The notes under the pieces: model-generated
What the model was told of the DNA's origin: nothing
The model's input: only the letters and a program-made list of their open reading frames with translations
The model's database searches: none
Shown: piece by piece, positions 57,801 through 64,000 of the stretch
Numbering within the stretch: the stretch's first letter is position 1
Layout of the letters: each line of letters starts with the position of its first letter
Assembly (NCBI GenBank): GCA_016708845.1
Contig: JADJFB010000002.1
Location: forward strand, 186,001-250,000
DNA: 64,000 nucleotides
Direction: 5' to 3'
DNA from: Bacteroidota bacterium
GTDB taxonomy: Bacteria > Bacteroidota > Bacteroidia > B-17B0 > Aurantibacillaceae
Position numbers and translations under genes: made by a program

Positions 57801-59315
57801 TCATTATTAATAGATTGGTTAATAGAGATAAAACCCAAACGATTATTAATTGTAAACTCTGTTGGATTTAATTTACGCGCGTTTGACACATATTCAAAAT
57901 CGCGTGCTGCCACCATAAACTGACCGCCCGGATTACATGTATTTGCACCTCCTGGCGCAACGGCTTGTAAAGTTGAGTTAATAACAGATAAGGTATTACT
58001 ACGTTGAGATATTAAACCAGCAAAAAGGATCTGTTAAAATATAATATAAACTGTTAGCCGTTAGTGAGGAGTTACCCTATGCTATCTTTAATAATATGTG
58101 CAGATCAGGGGCTGACATGGCCCTCAGAAACGGATGTTCCAGAATCACTTAAGGCAGGATTAACATGTAAATAATCCTCTCCTAAATCTGTAAAAGCGGC
58201 AACGCTTCGTACTTGCTCGGTACTACCTGTTTGGTTAGTAATATACACCTCTACTTTAGTAATTACAATTGGTGTGGTTACTACTGGTAATGAACCCATC
58301 CATTGGTCATAATTATCGCGAAAAAGTGCCCTAAGAAATAATGTTTATTCACCTCATAGTTATCGCCGAAACGTTAAAGTACATGGTTTGCACCACCTTG
58401 CACCGAAACTTCTTGTTTTTTACCTCGCTGTTGCGAAAACAATGTCGTGGCCGTTAACCTTCCAAACTGCATTTGCGTTTTTACACCAAATAAACTTTGA
58501 CTTCCTTGAATTAACGAACTGTTTAATGGCAGGGTTACGTTACCAGCTTCAATCTTTTTTAAAATCTCATCTTCATAACCCGTGTACTCTATTTTCATTT
58601 GGTTTTCCCAATCAAATGAGGCTTCGGTGTTATAGCTGGTGGTAATTTTTAATTTGTCTCCAATTTTACCAATTAAATTTAATTGGATACGCATGTTAAA
58701 ATCAAAATTGGTTACCTTTTGCTGACGCTGAGGAATAGCAGGATTTAAAGTTTTGTTTCGGTTTAAGGCAAAAATTAATTCGGCAGTTCCTGTAGGTTTA
58801 ATATCCACCTGGTTACCTCCAAAAATTCGGTCAAAAATCTCGCTATTAACGGTTAACTTAGGAATAATTCCTTTTTTGTTTTGATTTTGTAAATCTTCGG
58901 CTTTAATTTTCGTTTTCCAGTGATTTTTAACTGCCTCTTTAAATAACTGATCTTGGTAATCCTTAAACTCTACATAGGTTTCTGGACGATAATCCATATC
59001 CCCAATTTTTTGAGTGATATCATAATTACCAGTTTGAGCATTATACTCTGTTTTTGTAGTAATATTGCTAGGATTGCTTAAATACAATCCACTTTTATCG
59101 TCAAAATTAGGCTGACCACCATTATTATCATTAAACGGAAACGGTAAATCGTCTTTAGTAACAATAGGCGAATCGGGATTTAAAACTGGAACAGGAGTAT
59201 ATAAATAATGTGGTTTGCTTAGAGGCTCTGTTTTGGCTTTGGAACCAACAACAATGCTCATTAAGCCTACCGACACAGAACCTACAACAAGAAATTTTAC
59301 GACCCCTTTTACCAC
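51860..59315 (-). pseudogene. sprA: T9SS translocon / gliding motility protein SprA, disrupted
   Basis: SprA (Sov) forms the giant outer-membrane barrel through which T9SS cargo leaves the periplasm. The span of 7456 bp fits its usual ~2400 residues. The N-terminal part (58374-59315) has a signal-like hydrophobic start and TKTEYNAQTGNYDITQKIGD; the main part (51860 to about 58030, open for over 2050 codons) has the barrel. Between them, 58031-58375 is broken several times: fragments reading FGDNYEVNKHYFL, FFRDNYDQWMGSLPVV, VYITNQTGSTEQVRSVAAFTDLGE and ANSLYYILT are SprA in different frames. At least four indels are needed to join them. ruvA precedes it by 8 bases, a conserved gene order. Confidence 0.92.
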
Positions 59316-59323
59316 GTTTTAAA

Positions 59324-59916
59324 TTACATATTTTTTAATGCTGCTTTAATCAGCAATTCAACATTATCTGTAGCTACACCTTGTTGCTTGGTTGCTTTTT
59401 CAATAGCTTTTTCGGCTACTAGTTTAGGAAACCCTAATGTAACTAGAGCCATTAACGCCTCATCTCTATTTTTATTGTATGATGGGTTTAAAATTTGGGA
59501 TATTCCACCCTCATGTTTACCCATTTTCCTTTTAAATCTACTACAATACGTTGCGCTGTTTTTTCGCCAATACCTTTAATGCTTTTTAGTAAAGCCACAT
59601 TGGCCGTATTAATAGCGCCAGCAATTTCGGGAGCACTTAAAGAAGATAACATTAAAATAGCACTTCCGCCGCCAACACCCGATACTGAAATGAGTTTGCG
59701 AAACAAGTCACGTTCCTCTAGGTCAGCAAAACCAAAATAACGAGGATTATCATCTCTCACGTAAACACTCTCAACAAATAACTTTGCAGTAGCTTTACCC
59801 TGAATTTGACTGTAGGTTGTTAAGGAAATTAACAAGCCGTAGCCTACTCCATTGGTTTCTATAACTGCCTGGGCAGGATTTAGTTCGGCAACTTGCCCAT
59901 TAATGTAACTTATCAT
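59324..59916 (-). pseudogene. ruvA: Holliday junction branch migration protein RuvA, one-base frameshift
   Basis: RuvA binds four-way DNA junctions and recruits the RuvB motor. About 197 residues when repaired, the standard length. The N-terminal OB domain (MISYINGQVAELNPAQAVIE) and helix-hairpin-helix motifs (ISVSGVGGGSAILML, SIKGIGEKTAQRIVVDLKGK) are in the first frame. The C-terminal RuvB-binding domain (DEALMALVTLGFPKLVAEKAI) is in the next. Adding one A at about 59519 (ggaaaatggg on the coding strand) joins them as DLKGKMGKHEGG. It lies directly upstream of sprA. Confidence 0.94.
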
Positions 59917-60180
59917 AGTTTAAGGAGGGTGAAAATACCATAATTTTTGTAATTGAAGAAAAATAATTACTATAAAATGAGCCTATGTAAATAGAAAATG
60001 GAACGAGTTAATAAGATTAAGTATGATTAATAATGACAAAGCTAGATTAATATGTTAGTAATGAAAACATCCATAAAATCATATTATCACCTAATCAGTG
60101 CCATCTGCGTTTTTTTAACATAAAACATAGTTTTAACAAAAAACTGTTTACATCTTTCAAATACCTAAAAAGTTTAGCAC
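59917..60180. other. Intergenic region without recognised gene
   Basis: An AT-rich gap of ~260 bases between the divergent ruvA and plsY genes. I see no open frame of useful length, no hairpin with a T-run and no repeat shared with other gaps. It presumably holds the ruvA promoter. Confidence 0.6.
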
Positions 60181-60210
60181 TTGGCATCTTTTAAATAATT
60201 GTTATCTTTG
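60181..60210 (+). promoter_or_regulatory. Bacteroidota-type promoter of plsY
   Basis: TTGG (60181-60184) and TATCTTTG (60203-60210) with ~19 bases between TTG and the -7 box match the consensus. The start codon lies 21 bases after the -7 box. Confidence 0.65.
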
Positions 60211-60231
60211 TGTAACTAAAACTTAACGCAT

Positions 60232-60864
60232 TTGGAAACCACTATTATCATTGCGCTTCTTGTGACAGCTTATTTATTAGGTTCAATTCCTACCGCAGTA
60301 TGGTGGGGCAAGCGCTATTCCGGCATCTACGTAAGAGAATTTGGCAGTTGAAACGCTGGAGCTACCAATACTTTTAGAGTATTGGGTAAAAAAGCGGGGA
60401 TTCCTGTTTTGTTTATTGATATTGTAAAAGGAACCTCTGCGGTTTTATTGGCCTTTTTATCTCCCTTTGTTTTTGAAAGTAACCAATTTGTTAACTTACA
60501 ACTAGGTTTAGGTATTGCTGCTTTAGTAGGGCATGTTTTTCCGATTTTTGCTGGATTTAGAGGTGGAAAAGGAGTAGCAACTATTTTAGGTGTGGTTATT
60601 TGCTTAACTCCAATAACTAGTTTAATGGTATTAGGGGTGTTTTTAATCGTTTTATTAGCAACGCGTTACGTATCCTTATCTTCAATGACAGCTGGTTTAA
60701 GTTTTCCTTTCTTTTTAAATGTGGTTTTAAAAAACCAAAATCAAACCTTATTAATTTTCTCGTTATTTGTGGCAGCTTTGTTAATTGTAACTCACAAAAA
60801 AAATATAGCTCGTTTATTAAAACGTCAAGAAACTAAAGTTAACTTATTTGTAAAAAAGGCTTAA
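60232..60864 (+). pseudogene. plsY: Glycerol-3-phosphate acyltransferase PlsY with in-frame TGA
   Basis: PlsY acylates glycerol-3-phosphate from acyl-phosphate, the first step of membrane phospholipid synthesis. About 210 residues with five membrane helices. A TTG at 60232 begins LETTIIIALLVTAYLLGSIP, the typical first helix with its GSIP motif. VREFGS is followed by TGA (60351-60353) and then NAGATNTFRVLG, where the family has GSGNAGATN; so the TGA replaces the first Gly-loop codon (GGA to TGA). GHVFPIFAGFRGGKGVAT and the rest are intact. The gene is normally essential, so a base error is the likely cause. Confidence 0.92.
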
Positions 60865-60882
60865 GCCTATATTTAAAATTTT

Positions 60883-60914
60883 AAAAGCTCCTTTGGTTTT
60901 CCAAAGGAGCTTTT
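60883..60914 (+). terminator. Strong terminator after plsY
   Basis: A 14-bp perfect stem, aaaagctcctttgg / ccaaaggagctttt, with a T4 loop and further T residues after. Confidence 0.92.
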
Positions 60915-60964
60915 TTGTTTAAAATGATTAAATTTGAGAAACTAATAAGAACTAAAAAACTGCT

Positions 60965-61007
60965 CTAATATTGCTGAATTTGCAATATTAGAACCATAAA
61001 ATGGTTC
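60965..61007. repeat. Two adjacent perfect hairpins
   Basis: ctaatattgc / gcaatattag (10-bp stem, 7-base loop) is directly followed by gaaccat / atggttc (7-bp stem, 3-base loop), sharing a G. A third gtaatattgc word follows at about 61027. There is no T-run, so neither is a standard terminator. They lie downstream of the damaged serine hydrolase gene. Confidence 0.5.
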
Positions 61008-61052
61008 CTATAAGCTAGTTAGGCGTAATATTGCAGAACAAACGTAGCTCAA

Positions 61053-62766
61053 TTACTTCTTCTTAAATTCGTGAATCTGACCACCATCGTCTTTATAGAT
61101 AATCTTGGTAAAAGTATTGTTAGTGCGAACAAAATCTATTGTTGCTTTAGTGCCATAAAGAAAAAAATGAGTCTTTGTTTCCGGAAAGATATCAAAAGTA
61201 TATTCCTTCGTTCTTACCTCAATCCTATTAGCATGTTTTCTTATAAAAATGCTGGAAGTATCGCTGATCATATATTCTCCCATATATTCCAATAGTTCAT
61301 CATCTGATAAAGCAATCGTTTTTTTTAATTCATGAGACTGACCATCGACTTTATAAATCAACTTATTGACTGCGTGGTTGGTTCGAACAAATTCTAATTC
61401 CACTTCCTTGACCTGACCAAAGAACTTATCCTTTGCTTCCGGGAAAATATTATACCAGCTCTGTCCCGAAACAGCAGCATATAAACCAGTACCATCATAA
61501 TCAACGAACACACTCCATTCGGGACCTATTAAATATTCCCCTTCATATTCCTCTAATTCCTTTTCCGACATCGGAATAATGCTCTTGGTTTTTGGTTTAT
61601 AAAAATCTTTCCAACCATATGCCATCGCCACACTTTTCGCAATTTCATTCTGTATAGTTGCATTTGATTGGTTAACAAATACAACAACACCCTTGCCGCT
61701 TTCAAAACTTCCATAAAATAAACTTGTAAATCCTCTACGCCCGCCCGAATGTGAAAAATATTTTTCAGCACCTATGGAATCTACAAAAAAACCTAAGCCA
61801 GCATTTCCTATTTTTGGCGTTAGCATCTTTTGAGTAGTTTCTTGTGATAATACTTTATTGGATTTTCCTTTCAACGATAACTGCATTTCAATGATGTATT
61901 TACATAATTCGCTTGGTGTCGACCAAGCTGCGCCACCCGCCTGCTGCGTTAGGATAGAATACTTACCTTCCAATTCTTTTCCGTCTTCGTAATATCCAGT
62001 AGCAAATTTCTCTTTCAAGTTGCTAGGCGGTATGTCGGTAAAGAAAGTGTTGTTCATTCCTAATGGTATCAAGACAGTTTCTTTGATGTAGTCTTCATAC
62101 TTTTTTTAGTGATATCAGTTGCTATCAACATTGCTAGCTAGCACCACCATTAGAATACTGAAATTTTGTACCTGGCTGAAATTGCGAAAGAACTGCTGGC
62201 GAAGTTGCTGGTCTTATTCCATCTAAGATATCATAAATTGTTGGTAACGTATCACCCTTTTGATAATCGGATCCTCCACCTGTTAATCCTGCACTGTGAC
62301 TTAATAAATGAGTCATTGTAATTTTTTGCCTTTGGATATACTATCATAAGGGAATCTCCATGTGATCAAGTAATTATTAATATCCGCGTCAATATCAATC
62401 TTGTTATCCTGTGCTAATTTTAAAATACCCATCGCATTCAATGATTTGCTAAATTGACCCTATCTGAAAAAATGTTTCAGGAGTTACAGGACGTTGTTCA
62501 CTGCTATCTGCCCATCCGTAACATTTTGCCCACTCTACCTTATAATCGTTTATTACAGCAATACTTACACCTTTCACACCATGAAACTTCATTCTATCTA
62601 ATATAGCTTGCTTTGGTGCACCGGCAATTTCATAAACACCCTGAGGAACATTTCCTTCCACTTGTTTAATACGTTCCTCGACAATAATAGATAAGTCCTT
62701 CTTTTGCCCAAAGACAAAAAGAGCAAGGCAAATAAACGGAACTAATAAAATAAATCTTCTCGACAT
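61053..62766 (-). pseudogene. Secreted serine hydrolase (beta-lactamase/PBP4 type) with duplicated C-terminal domain, disrupted
   Basis: The start is taken at 62766 (MSRRFILLVPF), with a signal peptide ending FGQ. The beta-lactamase-type domain shows QIGSI-SKS (SxxK), THLLSHSAGLTGGG, FQYSNGG (YxN) and SHSGGRRGF (the HxG-like third motif), so catalytic residues survive. Breaks occur at about 62449 (extra T), 62330 (missing A), and at least two near 62072-62135. The C-terminal ~165 residues hold two copies of an ~80-residue DUF3471-like unit (EYEGEYLIGPEWSVF and EYMGEYMISDTSSIF). Such proteins are serine peptidases or esterases of the envelope. Confidence 0.82.
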
Positions 62767-62839
62767 AACTTTCACAAATACGTTATAAAACAAATATACA
62801 CCCTTAGAACAAGAGTTCAAAAGGTATCCCACTAAAACA

Positions 62840-63035
62840 TGTAATACAACGGCTAACCCAACCTAAATCCTATTTGGGCATTCGGCTTCGGCTTTTGCAA
62901 AAGCGGTAGACAATTATTTAATTTTCGCTTTGCAATTGCATAGCAACATTTGTATCTTTATTTAAATATTACGGTAGACAAAGTTTCAAAACCCAAACGG
63001 GAATTTAGCTTACAACCGTTATGGGCAAGTTTAGG
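62840..63035. other. Intergenic region with short recurring boundary words
   Basis: Holds tacaacggctaacccaacc, the palindromic cggcttcggcttttgcaaaagcg and, before the next gene, cttacaaccgttatgggcaag. These resemble boundary words that flank mobile or cassette-like small genes in Bacteroidota, but recombination-site consensus was not met. A TATCTTTA box near 62955 may be a promoter. Confidence 0.3.
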
Positions 63036-63050
63036 AAAACAAAAAAATTT

Positions 63051-63488
63051 ATGACAGATACAAAAATTGCATATCCAATATTAGAATTGACTGACTGGGT
63101 TTTTGAAGGAGAAGGCGTTCTGGAAATTGAGAACGAATGGACAACAATTCATCACGTCAAGGAGAAAGATATAATGAAACATTATGAACGTGTTTTGGTT
63201 GATTGCAATGGACGAATATTAAAGGTTATTGGTGGCAAAATATTAAGAAAGGACTGGAACCCGTTATCATTTATATTTCCTCCTAGACTTCAAGTTGAAT
63301 TCAATATTGAAAATACAGGGAGGACAATGACTATAGAGCAAGTGAAACAAAATATCATCTCAAAAAGTGATAGAAACTTCCACATAACTGATAATAAATT
63401 AATGACAGTAGAAGAATATGTTTCAAAGGTAAAATCAAGTAAAACATTTTTAGACCTATTTAAAATTGCAGCGTTTGAGAACGAATAG
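63051..63488 (+). CDS. Hypothetical protein
   Basis: A 145-residue soluble protein from the ATG at 63051 (MTDTKIAYPILELTDW). A start at 63021 would add ten residues but lies inside the ccgttatgggcaag boundary word, so it is less likely. The first half is beta-rich (FEGEGVLEIENEWTTIHH) and the second mixed. No family, signal peptide or membrane segment was recognised. It stands alone with no obvious operon partner. Confidence 0.7.
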   Translation: MTDTKIAYPILELTDWVFEGEGVLEIENEWTTIHHVKEKDIMKHYERVLVDCNGRILKVIGGKILRKDWNPLSFIFPPRLQVEFNIENTGRTMTIEQVKQNIISKSDRNFHITDNKLMTVEEYVSKVKSSKTFLDLFKIAAFENE

Positions 63489-63584
63489 AAAACCAGCTGC
63501 TAAAACAAGCTAAGCAAATAGTTTGGCATACATCATAGTTTTTTTTGCAAAAATTGAATGACATAAACTAAAATAAAAACATTC

Positions 63585-64000
63585 ATGAAAAAAATAATTA
63601 TCCTATTAATGCTATTTATATTAAGTTTTAATTTCAAAACTTTTGGGCAAGAGGTATGGACGATTGGTCCTATGTTGCACTATAACTTTGGAGGTGAAAA
63701 GAGGCATTTTTCATGGGCAATAGAACTAGCTTATTGGAATGTAAAAAATGTTCCTTACAGCATAGATGGAGGTATTGAATTTAGTAAGAAACGGATAAGA
63801 CTATACAGCGAAGTACAAACAGGAATAGGAGTTACAGGTTTATCTGTTGGTCCAGTTTTAGAAATTAACAAAGTTGAACGTAAAGCACATTTAGGATTTC
63901 AAACTACTTTTTGGCTGAACTATTTTATTGGTGTTGATTATAGATACAGACGAATTGATAAAACTAATTTTAATTGCGTAGGCACTTATGGCAAACTTCC
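63585..64000 (+). CDS. Hypothetical secreted, probably barrel-like protein, 3' end outside window
   Basis: The frame is open from the ATG at 63585 to the right edge, 138 residues seen. A signal peptide (KKIIILLMLFILSFNF, cleavage near FGQ) is followed by alternating strands such as WAIELAYWNVKN, IRLYSEVQTGIGVTGLSVGP and FWLNYFIGVDYRY, which suggest a small outer-membrane beta-barrel. No family was recognised. Confidence 0.65.
   Translation, partial: MKKIIILLMLFILSFNFKTFGQEVWTIGPMLHYNFGGEKRHFSWAIELAYWNVKNVPYSIDGGIEFSKKRIRLYSEVQTGIGVTGLSVGPVLEINKVERKAHLGFQTTFWLNYFIGVDYRYRRIDKTNFNCVGTYGKL

Noticed and set aside
60351..60353. UGA recoding to glycine or selenocysteine in plsY
   Set aside because: Only one in-frame TGA was found, no SECIS-like case is known for PlsY, maeB has an in-frame TAA of the same kind, and single-base errors are common throughout. 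Kept only as a low-weight finding.
1..64000. CRISPR arrays, insertion sequences or prophage
   Set aside because: No regularly spaced direct repeats, no transposase or integrase motifs and no phage structural genes were seen on reading through both strands.

Overview
The window is AT-rich chromosomal DNA from a member of the Bacteroidota, most likely Flavobacteriia or a close relative. The grounds are: secreted proteins with type IX secretion (T9SS) C-terminal sorting domains (YPNP...GIYFV...K endings), the T9SS translocon gene sprA next to ruvA, promoters of the TTTG-N18-20-TAnnTTTG type, SC-type lipoprotein signals without Shine-Dalgarno-like leaders, and the intergenic inverted repeats common in this phylum. 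I saw no rRNA, tRNA, CRISPR array, transposase or phage gene.

Layout. 1-7 kb: GSCFA protein, ndk, nrnA, a secreted CE1-like esterase, a broken malic enzyme gene, and a divergent AraC regulator/HMA metal-binding pair. 7-18 kb: an OmpA/TSP3 outer-membrane protein and housekeeping genes (prfA, pyrF, mtgA, a phosphohexomutase, apt, an acyl-CoA dehydrogenase). 18-23 kb: a deoxyhypusine-synthase-like enzyme, three small envelope proteins of unknown role, pcm. 23-30 kb: surface polysaccharide genes (truncated Gfo/Idh/MocA oxidoreductase, lipoprotein, polyprenyl-phosphate sugar transferase, dTDP-glucose dehydratase, MBOAT O-acyltransferase plus AlgJ/AlgX-like partner). 30-36 kb: two T9SS cargo proteins and a 3-hydroxyacyl-CoA dehydrogenase. 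36-49 kb: HTTM membrane protein with a methyltransferase, MFS/spermidine synthase fusion, a GH3-serine hydrolase fusion, Kelch/T9SS protein, NlpC/P60 peptidase, PAP2-type phosphatase, lipoproteins, MarC. 49-64 kb: pyrD, HMG-CoA-lyase-like gene, TrmH-type methyltransferase, sprA, ruvA, plsY, a damaged serine hydrolase and two hypothetical genes running off the right end.

The dominant oddity is that about twenty genes are interrupted, several of them normally indispensable (prfA, pyrD, ruvA, plsY, sprA). Most breaks are repaired on paper by adding one base to a short homopolymer; a few are base substitutions to a stop, and maeB also lacks about 100 bp. The simplest reading is consensus error in a draft or long-read assembly, not true gene decay. 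Disrupted loci are given as one span each, typed pseudogene, with the break positions stated.

Functionally the window joins three themes: envelope building and remodelling (mtgA, GH3 and NlpC enzymes, polysaccharide acylation, plsY), T9SS secretion (sprA plus at least five cargo proteins), and core nucleotide and lipid metabolism. I did not find a clear new multi-gene system. The best leads are the AraC-HMA/HMA metal pair, a tiny promoter-to-terminator unit upstream of pyrD, matching start-codon hairpins on two T9SS cargo genes, and the families of intergenic inverted repeats.
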